Source of the DNA: CAZXDS01 sp964639525
Lineage (GTDB): Bacteria > Bacteroidota > Ignavibacteria > Ignavibacteriales > Melioribacteraceae
DNA: 6,281 nucleotides
Reading direction: 5' to 3'
Assembly: GCA_964639525.1 (NCBI GenBank)
Contig: CAZXDS010000189.1
Span: forward strand, 1-6,281
Program-made: the position numbers and the translations under genes
Notes under the pieces: generated by a model
Told to the model about the DNA's origin: nothing
What the model saw: the letters and a program-made list of their open reading frames with translations, nothing else
Databases searched by the model: none
Part shown: piece after piece, positions 1 through 6,015 of the stretch
Numbering within the stretch: the first letter of the stretch is position 1
Layout of the letters: each line of letters begins with the position of its first letter

Positions 1-11
1 AGTTCGTTTTT

Positions 12-17
12 TATAAT
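12..17 (+). promoter_or_regulatory. Possible -10 promoter hexamer (TATAAT)
   Basis: A perfect TATAAT lies about 31 bases before the ATG of the first gene. The matching -35 region would fall outside the window, and the surroundings are very AT-rich, so chance is a real possibility. The gene could equally be read from a promoter further upstream. Confidence 0.2.
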
Positions 18-38
18 TATTTTAGAAAATTCTTAAAT

Positions 39-43
39 CGGAG
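39..43 (+). promoter_or_regulatory. Ribosome binding site deciding the start of the first gene
   Basis: CGGAG ends five bases before ATG at 49. An in-frame GTG at 43 overlaps this motif and would add only Met-Phe, so ATG 49 is the better start. Confidence 0.7.
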
Positions 44-48
44 TGTTT

Positions 49-1512
49 ATGTTTAATTGGAATTGGAATGTTGAGAATGAAAAATATTTACAGAATACAT
101 TAAATCGCTGCAAGGAAAAAAATATTATTTTGCCAAGATTTAGCGAATTAAAAGACCCTGAAACCATACCAAGTGAAATTAGCGAAAAATTAAAAACCGT
201 ATCTTTACAGGATATTGATCCCCTTAATTTATATAGAATAAATTGGCGTAATGATTCGGAAGGCAGTGGAATAGATGGAATTAATTTTTTGGAAATACCA
301 AAAGAAATTACAGGAATTAAAGCAAGAGTTGTTGGATTAGTCGGAAAATTTTTCCCAACCGGCGCTCATAAAGTCGGTGCTACTTATGGTTGTCTTGCTC
401 CTTATCTTGTTTCCGGTAAATTTGACCCTGAATACCATAAAGCGGTTTGGCCTTCCACTGGCAATTATTGTCGCGGTGGTGCATTTAACTCGGCACTTCT
501 CGGTGTTCATTCCGTTGCAATTCTTCCTGAGGAAATGAGTCAAGAAAGATTTGATTGGCTGAAAAACATTGCTGATGAAGTTTACGCAACTCCCGGCTGT
601 GAAAGTAACGTAAAAGAAATTTATGATAAATGTCATGAACTGGAAGCTGCAAGCGATGAATATTTAATATTTAATCAATTTGATCAATTTGGTAACGCGG
701 TTTGGCACTATGAAATAACCGGTTACACTCTTGAAAAACTTTATGAACAAGTCAAAGAGGGGAAACAGAGACTCTCAGCATACGTGAGTGCAACGGGTTC
801 TGCCGGAACTATTGCCGCCGGCGATTATCTTAGAACGGTTAATCCGCAAATAAAAGTAGTCGCTTCCGAAGCATTGCAATGTCCTACTTTATTGATGAAT
901 GGTTTTGGCGGACATCGAATTGAAGGAATCGGAGATAAACATGTTCCTTGGATTCACAATGTAAAAAATACTGATTTTGTAGCAGCCATAGACGATGAAG
1001 ATCCATTAAGAATTCTTAGATTATTTAATGAACCTGAAGGCAAAAAATATCTTGCCAATTTGGGTGTGGATGAAGAAGTAATTGAAAAATTAGCGTATCT
1101 TGGAATTTCATCAATCGGCAATTTATTGAGCTCAATTAAGCTGGCAAAATATAGTGAGTACAATGAAAATGATATTATCTTCACTGTTTTTACTGATTCA
1201 AAAGACATGTATGATTCTCGTCTTGAAGAAATGAATAGAGACTGGGGGAAATACAGCTCAAACCAAGCTGCATTAGATTGGGGTGAAACAATTAACAAGC
1301 AATCAATTGATTATCTAAAAGAACTTTCTTATTATGATAAAAAGGCAATTCACAATTTGAAATATTTTACTTGGGTTGAACAACAAGGTAAAGATGTTGC
1401 AGAACTTAATGCACAATGGTATGACGAAGATTATTGGACCGAAAGATTTTCCATTGTTCCGGTTTGGGATAAAATGATTGATGAATTTAATGCCAAATTG
1501 AAAACATTATAA
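49..1512 (+). CDS. PLP-dependent fold-type II enzyme (TrpB/cysteine synthase/ammonia-lyase-like)
   Basis: A 487-residue cytoplasmic enzyme of the tryptophan synthase beta / cysteine synthase superfamily. The probable PLP-binding lysine is Lys108 in PTGAHKVGA, which resembles the TGAHK of TrpB. A substrate-loop motif STGNY lies at 136-140, the glycine-rich phosphate-binding loop GSAGT at 250-254, and a GISSIGN segment at 352-358 matches the cofactor-ring region. The C-terminal ~130 residues are an extension beyond the usual core. Family members eliminate or replace groups at the beta carbon of amino acids. It is the first gene of an ssnA-ygeY-ygeW cluster, where E. coli has the ~400-residue diaminopropionate ammonia-lyase YgeX. 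The motifs here differ from YgeX, so I infer a possible non-orthologous replacement or a related lyase on a purine-derived amino acid. Fold assignment is firm; substrate is unknown. Confidence 0.85.
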   Translation: MFNWNWNVENEKYLQNTLNRCKEKNIILPRFSELKDPETIPSEISEKLKTVSLQDIDPLNLYRINWRNDSEGSGIDGINFLEIPKEITGIKARVVGLVGKFFPTGAHKVGATYGCLAPYLVSGKFDPEYHKAVWPSTGNYCRGGAFNSALLGVHSVAILPEEMSQERFDWLKNIADEVYATPGCESNVKEIYDKCHELEAASDEYLIFNQFDQFGNAVWHYEITGYTLEKLYEQVKEGKQRLSAYVSATGSAGTIAAGDYLRTVNPQIKVVASEALQCPTLLMNGFGGHRIEGIGDKHVPWIHNVKNTDFVAAIDDEDPLRILRLFNEPEGKKYLANLGVDEEVIEKLAYLGISSIGNLLSSIKLAKYSEYNENDIIFTVFTDSKDMYDSRLEEMNRDWGKYSSNQAALDWGETINKQSIDYLKELSYYDKKAIHNLKYFTWVEQQGKDVAELNAQWYDEDYWTERFSIVPVWDKMIDEFNAKLKTL

Positions 1513-1598
1513 TGAAAATATTGGATGGGAAAAGGGAAAGTTTGAGTGATTATTTTTATGCACAACTTAAATGCACTGAGATGTTAAATGGCAAATAA
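1512..1598 (+). CDS. Possible 28-residue small ORF, start overlapping the PLP gene stop
   Basis: The ATG shares its A with the TAA stop of the PLP gene (TAATG), an arrangement typical of coupled translation. The ORF fills most of the 115-base spacer and stops 18 bases before the ssnA ribosome binding site. It encodes a polar peptide starting MKILDGKRESLSDYFYAQLK. I recognise no family; the first residues vaguely recall FolD-like N-termini (ILDGK), but the length is far too short and this may be chance. It could be a real micro-ORF, a gene remnant, or noise. Confidence 0.2.
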   Translation: MKILDGKRESLSDYFYAQLKCTEMLNGK

Positions 1599-1627
1599 AT
1601 TTATTATTATAATTTCGGAGGATTATA

Positions 1628-2977
1628 ATGAGTGATTTTAGTGTTATCAACGCTTGGATATGCAAACCTAAAAAAAATAATATTGTCCCAATGTTTGGAA
1701 ACTTAAAGGTTAAAGATGGAAAAATATTAGCCTTCCGCTCAAAGAAGATCAAAGATTATCATAAAAAGCACAATAAAGTAAAAAATAAATCGGTTTATGA
1801 TGCGTGTGGACGTGTTCTTACAATTCCTAATGTAAATTTTCATGATCACATTTATTCGCGACTTGCAAAGGGCTTAGCTATTACGGGCAAAATGGATAGT
1901 TTTTACAATATTCTCAGCAATTATTGGTGGAAGGTGGATAAAGCTCTTGATCTTGATACTGTGAGCGCGTCTGCACAAATGGCAGTTCTTGAATCGATAA
2001 AAAATGGAGTAACATATATTTTTGATCACCATGCCTCACCAAATGCAACGAATGGAAGTCTTCAAGCCATTGCCGGTGTTTTAGATGAAACTTCAGTACG
2101 CGGAGTATTGTGTTTTGAAACTTCAGATAGAAACGGTGTGAAAATTGCTAATGCTGCTTTGGATGAGAACATAAATTTTGTTAAAAAATTTGCTGACAAA
2201 AATATAAAAGCCATGCTCGGTCTTCATGCTTCGTTTACATTAGCCGATGATACGCTTGCTGAAGCAGAGAGAATTATTAAGGATTATAATCTGGGCATTC
2301 ATATTCACCTGAATGAAGATTCCGCAGATAGAGTGATAAGTAAACAAGTTTCCGGACAGTTTCCTGTTGCACGATTGTTAAAATATAATCTATTGAATAT
2401 TAAATCAATTTTGGCGCATGGAATTTATCTTACAAAAAGGGAATTTTCGAAAATTGATGAGAATGGGAGTGCTATAGCCTTTAATTTAGATTCAAATTTA
2501 AATAATTCAGTAGGCTTACCTAACTTTAGAGCGATGCCCGATTCCATTCCAATAATCATGGGAACAGACGGGATGCACGCAAATCCAAGTAGGACATTAA
2601 AGAATTATTTTCTTTTGATGAGGCATTCGGGGCTTTCGTTTGATGAAGCATTTGGGAAAATACATAAAGCGTATATAGACCAATTAACATTTGCAAAACG
2701 TTACTTCTCTGATTTTACTTCATTAAATGTTGATGACAGAGCCGATTTTATTATTTGGGATTATGTTCCGCCTACACCAATAAACAAAGATAATTTTTGG
2801 GGGCATTACATTTACGGTATGCTGGAAAGACCAATTCAAACAACTGTACAACATGGTGAATTTCTAATGAAGGATAAAAAAATAATCGGTTTAGATGAGA
2901 ATAAAATATCGAATGAGATTCGATTGAAAGGTGAAAAGTTTGTTAGAAAATTTAATAGAATAAAAAATAAAATGTAA
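1628..2977 (+). CDS. ssnA: SsnA-type amidohydrolase (aminohydrolase of the purine catabolic cluster)
   Basis: A 449-residue cytoplasmic metal-dependent hydrolase of the amidohydrolase superfamily (chlorohydrolase/deaminase branch), close to the usual SsnA length. The N-terminal beta-sandwich leads into the metal motif H72-D-H74 (in IPNVNFHDH), then H200, the HIHLNE motif with H227 as metal ligand and E230 as the probable proton shuttle, H264 in LAHG, and D314 in GTDGMH. DSNLNNSVG (about 288-296) matches the SsnA/AtzA substrate loop, though the usual preceding Cys-Pro is absent. SsnA is one of the genes linked to anaerobic purine/uric acid breakdown in E. coli and gut Firmicutes; its likely job is opening or deaminating a cyclic intermediate, which I infer from context. 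GGAGG at 1617-1621 is well placed for this ATG. The next gene, ygeY, starts 27 bases after the stop, so the two are probably cotranscribed. Confidence 0.85.
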   Translation: MSDFSVINAWICKPKKNNIVPMFGNLKVKDGKILAFRSKKIKDYHKKHNKVKNKSVYDACGRVLTIPNVNFHDHIYSRLAKGLAITGKMDSFYNILSNYWWKVDKALDLDTVSASAQMAVLESIKNGVTYIFDHHASPNATNGSLQAIAGVLDETSVRGVLCFETSDRNGVKIANAALDENINFVKKFADKNIKAMLGLHASFTLADDTLAEAERIIKDYNLGIHIHLNEDSADRVISKQVSGQFPVARLLKYNLLNIKSILAHGIYLTKREFSKIDENGSAIAFNLDSNLNNSVGLPNFRAMPDSIPIIMGTDGMHANPSRTLKNYFLLMRHSGLSFDEAFGKIHKAYIDQLTFAKRYFSDFTSLNVDDRADFIIWDYVPPTPINKDNFWGHYIYGMLERPIQTTVQHGEFLMKDKKIIGLDENKISNEIRLKGEKFVRKFNRIKNKM

Positions 2978-3004
2978 ATAATTTGCAAATAAATGAGGTA
3001 TTAA

Positions 3005-4189
3005 ATGGATAAAGCAAAACAAATATTGGAACTTGCAGAAAAATACGGGCAATACACAGCCGAAAACTTATCGAGGTTAGTAAAAATAAAATCGTTGAGT
3101 ATGCGGGAAGAGAGTGTTGTAAACGAACTGAAATTAATTATGGAGGAAGCAGGGTTTGACGAAGTACGCATTGACAAACTCGGCAACGTAATCGGTAGAA
3201 TGGGAAACGGTGAAAAGTTAATGGTAATTGACGGTCATATTGACACTGTTGATATGGGAAATTTAGATGCTTGGAAATTTGACCCGCTGAGCGGTGAAAT
3301 TAAAGACGGTTATGTCCTTGGTCGCGGAAGTGTTGATCAGGAAGGCGGACCGATTGCAGGAGTTACTGCCGGAAGAATATTAAAGGAAATTGGTATTCCT
3401 GATGATGTTACACTTTTAGTAACCGGAACAGTAATGGAAGAAGATTGTGACGGACTTTGTTGGAAATATCTTGTTGAAGAAGAAAAAATCAAACCTGATG
3501 TTGTTATTGTTACAGAACCTACAAACTTAAATATCTATCGTGGTCATAGAGGCAGAATGGAAATAGAAGTTTCATTCTACGGATTATCTGCCCACGGCTC
3601 GGCTCCGGAACGCGGGAAAAACGCTATTTATTTGGCTTCTCGTGCGTGTTTGGAAATTGAAAAACTTAATGAAAATCTTGCTTATGACGAGTTTCTCGGC
3701 AAAGGCAGTGTTACTATTTCAGAGTTTGTTTCCGGAAGTCCTTCGCAGTGTGCGGTTGCTGATTTTGCTAAAATTCATCTTGATAGAAGATTGACTTGGG
3801 GTGAAGATAAAGAGCTTGCACTTAATCAAATTAGAGAAATTGTGAAAGATATGGACGCCAAAGTTGAATTGCTTGAGTATAAGGAAACTTCTTTTACCGG
3901 TTTGGAATACGGAATGGAGAAGTATTTTCCTACGTGGAAATTGGAGGAGGATAATCCGGTTATTCAAAAGGGTGTTGAAACTTACGAGCAATTATTCGGT
4001 GCTGCACCAAAGGTTGACAAGTGGACGTTTTCTACAAACGGTGTTACCATAAACGGTTATTTCGGAATCCCGGTTATTGGATTTGGTCCCGGAAATGAAG
4101 TTATGGCACACGCACCAAACGAAAAGGTTCCGGTGGAGCATCTTGTTAAAGCATCTGCGTTTTATGCAAACTATGTGTTGAACTTTTAA
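3005..4189 (+). CDS. ygeY: YgeY-type M20 family metallohydrolase
   Basis: A 394-residue M20 (ArgE/DapE/CPG2-type) zinc hydrolase, near the ~400 residues of E. coli YgeY. Motifs occur in canonical order: H78-I-D80 in DGHIDTVD, the bridging D111 in GRGSVDQEGG, catalytic/metal pair E145-E146 in VMEED, E171 in TEPT, the dimerisation-domain His197 in SAHGSAPERG, and the last ligand H369 in AHAPNE. All metal and catalytic positions are present, so it should be active. M20 enzymes hydrolyse amide or N-carbamoyl bonds of small amino acid derivatives. In this cluster the substrate is probably a ureido- or acyl-amino acid from purine ring breakdown (inference). GAGGT at 2995-2999 supports the start. 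The stop TAA coincides with the left boundary of the inserted element, and TAG follows in frame. Confidence 0.9.
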   Translation: MDKAKQILELAEKYGQYTAENLSRLVKIKSLSMREESVVNELKLIMEEAGFDEVRIDKLGNVIGRMGNGEKLMVIDGHIDTVDMGNLDAWKFDPLSGEIKDGYVLGRGSVDQEGGPIAGVTAGRILKEIGIPDDVTLLVTGTVMEEDCDGLCWKYLVEEEKIKPDVVIVTEPTNLNIYRGHRGRMEIEVSFYGLSAHGSAPERGKNAIYLASRACLEIEKLNENLAYDEFLGKGSVTISEFVSGSPSQCAVADFAKIHLDRRLTWGEDKELALNQIREIVKDMDAKVELLEYKETSFTGLEYGMEKYFPTWKLEEDNPVIQKGVETYEQLFGAAPKVDKWTFSTNGVTINGYFGIPVIGFGPGNEVMAHAPNEKVPVEHLVKASAFYANYVLNF

Positions 4190-4229
4190 TAGAACACAGA
4201 TTTTCATGATTAATTATGATTTTTTATGA
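4189..4229 (+). repeat. Left inverted-repeat arm of the GxxExxY cassette
   Basis: The arm can be cut into units AACACAGATT, TTCATGATT, AATTATGATT and TTTTATGA after an initial ATAG, giving a 9-10 nt periodicity with a GATT core. The last unit supplies the ATG of the GxxExxY gene. The arm overlaps the last base of the ygeY stop. Confidence 0.65.
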
Positions 4230-4639
4230 CAAAAGAAAATTATAAATACAGCAATATAACTGATAAAATTATCAAAGCATATTTTGATGTTTATAATAAA
4301 CTTGGATATGGTTTTTTAGAAAAGGTTTATGAAAAAAGTATGATGATTGAACTTGGTAATATTGGATTAAAATGTGAAAATCAATTTCCAATTAATGTTT
4401 ACTATGACAATTATGAAGTTGGAAAATACTATGCGGATATAATTGTAGAAAATGTAGTAATTCTTGAATTGAAAGCTGTTAAAAGTATATGCCCGGAACA
4501 CGAAGCGCAATTGTTAAATTATTTAAAAGCAACTGAAATTGAAGTCGGGATGCTCTTAAATTTCGGTGAAAAACCACAGTTTAAACGGAAAGTATTTTCT
4601 AATAAATATAAAATCAAAGAAAATCATAATAAATCTTAA
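4226..4639 (+). CDS. GxxExxY protein (PD-(D/E)XK nuclease-like)
   Basis: A 137-residue soluble protein of the GxxExxY family, full length for the family. The naming motif G29-F-L-E32-K-V-Y35 follows an N-terminal helix (ITDKIIKAYFDVYNKLG). D71 in YADIIVE and E81-L-K83 in ILELKAV form a D...ExK arrangement like the PD-(D/E)XK nuclease active site, followed by a QLLNYLKAT helix and a GMLLNFG strand. These proteins are often multicopy in a genome, and their function is not established. Unlike the genes around it, this one has no recognisable ribosome binding site; its start lies inside the left repeat arm and residues about 130-137 plus the stop are encoded by the right arm. It is unrelated to purine catabolism and looks like an insertion. 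A DNA-acting role in spreading the repeat is inference. Confidence 0.85.
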   Translation: MTKENYKYSNITDKIIKAYFDVYNKLGYGFLEKVYEKSMMIELGNIGLKCENQFPINVYYDNYEVGKYYADIIVENVVILELKAVKSICPEHEAQLLNYLKATEIEVGMLLNFGEKPQFKRKVFSNKYKIKENHNKS

Positions 4640-4655
4640 GAAATCTGCGTCCTAT
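4614..4655 (-). repeat. Right inverted-repeat arm of the GxxExxY cassette
   Basis: On the minus strand the arm reads ATAG then GACGCAGATT, TCTTAAGATT, TATTATGATT and a decaying TTCTTTGATT, which mirrors the left arm. Its inner half codes for the C-terminal tail of the GxxExxY protein (ENHNKS and stop). Confidence 0.6.
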
Positions 4656-4682
4656 ATTTTAATTTAATTATGGAGAAATAAT

Positions 4683-5693
4683 ATGAATACAAACTTAAAA
4701 GGAAAGCATTTCCTTTCCACTGATTATTGGACAAAACAAGAACTTGATACTGCTTTTGAAGTGGCAATGGATTTGAAGAAAAAATTTGCACTCGAAGAAC
4801 CAACGAGATATTTAAGAGACAAAACTTTGTTTATGCTGTTCTTTGAACAATCAACTCGAACACGTAATTCTATGGAAGCCGGAATGACGCAGCTCGGCGG
4901 TCATGCACACGATTTAACACCTGACAAGATTCAGCTATCGCACGGGGAAACCGCTAAAGATACTGCGATTATTCTTTCGCGAATGGGACACGGAATTGCT
5001 TCACGGAATTGTTTTTACGGAATCGGGAAAGATTATCTTGCGGAAATGGCTGAAAATTCACGCAAACCGGTTATGTCGCTACAAGACGATGTTTATCATC
5101 CGTTTCAAGGAATGGCTGATTTAATGACGATTTTTGAATACTTCGGGAAAAATACAAAAGGGTTAAAAGTTACAGTATCTTGGGCTTATGCAGATACGCA
5201 TTCCAAACCGCTTTCGGTTCCTCAAACGCAGGCGTTACTTTTTCCGCGATACGGAATTGATTTAACAATCGCACATCCGAAGGAATTTCCTTTGAGTGAG
5301 AATATTGTTGAAAAAGCAAAACAAAATGCTGAAAAAGGCGGAGGAAGTATTCGTTTCACAAATGATATGGATGAAGGTTTTGAAGGTGCGCACATTGTTA
5401 TCCCCAAAAATTGGGGCGGATTCGGTGCATACGGCGTTCAAGAATATCTTGACAACGAAGAAGAATGCAAGAAAGAAATGTCTGCAAATTTGGAAAAATA
5501 TCATTCATGGATTTGTGATGATAATCGAATTAAACTTGCGGATAAAAATGTAAAGCTTATGCACGCACTACCGGCAGATAGAAATCATGAAGTAACGGAT
5601 TCGGTTCTTGATAATCCGGATATTTCAATTGTTTTTGATGAAGCCGAAAACAGATTGCATACGGCAAAAGCAATAATGGCACTTACTATGTAA
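4683..5693 (+). CDS. ygeW: YgeW-type knotted carbamoyltransferase
   Basis: A 336-residue member of the aspartate/ornithine carbamoyltransferase superfamily. The carbamoyl-phosphate loop S57-T-R-T-R61 lies in FFEQSTRTRNS, H139-P-F-Q142 matches the second phosphate/carbamoyl contact (HPxQ), and H294-A-L-P297 replaces the HCLP/HPLP of OTCase/ATCase. HALPADRN and the long SWAYADTHSKPLSVPQ segment resemble YgeW rather than the biosynthetic enzymes. E. coli YgeW lacks OTCase and ATCase activity and sits in the purine catabolic cluster. The expected role is phosphorolysis of a ureido amino acid to carbamoyl phosphate, which a carbamate kinase could use to make ATP; no such kinase is in this window. 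GGAGA at 4672-4676 gives good spacing to the ATG. It is separated from ygeY only by the GxxExxY cassette and ends the operon, since the next genes are convergent. Confidence 0.9.
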   Translation: MNTNLKGKHFLSTDYWTKQELDTAFEVAMDLKKKFALEEPTRYLRDKTLFMLFFEQSTRTRNSMEAGMTQLGGHAHDLTPDKIQLSHGETAKDTAIILSRMGHGIASRNCFYGIGKDYLAEMAENSRKPVMSLQDDVYHPFQGMADLMTIFEYFGKNTKGLKVTVSWAYADTHSKPLSVPQTQALLFPRYGIDLTIAHPKEFPLSENIVEKAKQNAEKGGGSIRFTNDMDEGFEGAHIVIPKNWGGFGAYGVQEYLDNEEECKKEMSANLEKYHSWICDDNRIKLADKNVKLMHALPADRNHEVTDSVLDNPDISIVFDEAENRLHTAKAIMALTM

Positions 5694-5698
5694 ATTTA

Positions 5699-5788
5699 AT
5701 AGAACACAGATGACACTGAAAAATATAATTTACACGGATAAAAATTAATCCGTGAAAATCTGTTTAATCCGTGTTATCCGTGTTCTAT
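5699..5788 (+). repeat. 90-bp gene-less palindrome sharing ends with the GxxExxY cassette (MITE-like)
   Basis: The two 45-base halves are complementary at about 33 positions and end in ATAGAACAC / GTGTTCTAT. On the minus strand the unit reads as near-tandem blocks AACACGGAT, AACACGGATT, AAACAGATT and TTCACGGATT. Its left end is identical over 17 nt (with flank) to that of the cassette at 4189. It fills the space between convergent ygeW and ferredoxin genes and overlaps the first base (T) of the ferredoxin stop complement. It is probably a non-autonomous relative of the cassette. Confidence 0.65.
5733..5754. terminator. Central hairpin of the palindrome, possible bidirectional terminator
   Basis: CACGGAT (5733-5739) pairs perfectly with ATCCGTG (5748-5754) across an 8-base AT loop, and the stem can extend imperfectly through the outer arms. 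It lies between convergent genes, where a shared terminator is expected. There is no strong U-tract on either side, so intrinsic termination is uncertain. Confidence 0.3.
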
Positions 5789-6015
5789 CATCTCTTTTCA
5801 ATTCTAATTATATTAACCGGACAGTTTTGTGCTGCGATGAGATTCTCTTCCATTTCGTCATCGCTTACATTTGCATTGTAAATTCCTTTTTTCGCTTTGC
5901 CTTCGATAAGAACCGATTTGCCGTCCTTTTTCGAAATTCGCCAGCGGTAAGGAGCAGCTTCAACACAAGCATTGCAGCCAATACACTTCTGTCTGTGGTG
6001 AACAATTCGGAACAT
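5788..6015 (-). CDS. Small single-cluster [4Fe-4S] ferredoxin
   Basis: A 75-residue soluble electron carrier. Cys11, Cys14 and Cys17 form CIGCNAC, and Cys65 in NCPVNII supplies the fourth ligand, giving one [4Fe-4S] cluster. The usual second cluster is absent, and a ~45-residue lysine-rich/acidic middle replaces it. Its ATG overlaps the stop of the upstream U32 gene (TAATG), and AGAAGAAG (6023-6030 on the minus strand) is a plausible ribosome binding site. The pairing suggests it delivers electrons to, or acts with, the U32 protein (inference). Its stop lies at the edge of the 90-bp palindrome and is followed in frame by TAG from that repeat. Confidence 0.85.
   Translation of the reverse strand: MFRIVHHRQKCIGCNACVEAAPYRWRISKKDGKSVLIEGKAKKGIYNANVSDDEMEENLIAAQNCPVNIIRIEKR

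Larger units (their letters stand above)
4189..4655 (+). mobile_element. Inverted-repeat-bounded GxxExxY cassette inserted between ygeY and ygeW
   Basis: A 467-bp unit whose ends begin ATAGAACACAGATTT on the left and, read on the other strand, ATAGGACGCAGATTT on the right. The arms align over 42 columns with about 32 identities and one gap. The interior is filled by one gene for a nuclease-like GxxExxY protein. If it were removed, ygeY and ygeW would be about 27 nt apart, matching the ssnA-ygeY gap. The same left sequence, TTTAATAGAACACAGAT, recurs exactly at 5695-5711 at the start of a gene-less palindrome. No transposase is present. The AT at each edge may be part of the inverted repeat or a 2-bp target duplication; AT is self-complementary, so this cannot be resolved. 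That the unit is mobile is inferred. Confidence 0.6.

Noticed and set aside
43..48. GTG at 43 as start of the PLP gene
   Set aside because: It overlaps the GGAG ribosome binding motif; ATG 49 is correctly spaced from it.
3864..4052. 62-codon plus-strand ORF and overlapping minus-strand ORFs within ygeY
   Set aside because: They lie wholly or mainly inside ygeY, which has complete M20 motifs; none shows a recognisable domain or ribosome binding site.
4656..4682. Possible separate promoter for ygeW after the cassette
   Set aside because: The stretch is AT-rich but only 27 bases long and is accounted for by the ygeW ribosome binding site; I see no convincing -35/-10 pair.
5222..5553. Several 60-85 codon ORFs on both strands inside ygeW
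   Set aside because: They are alternative-frame shadows of a gene with an intact carbamoyltransferase signature.
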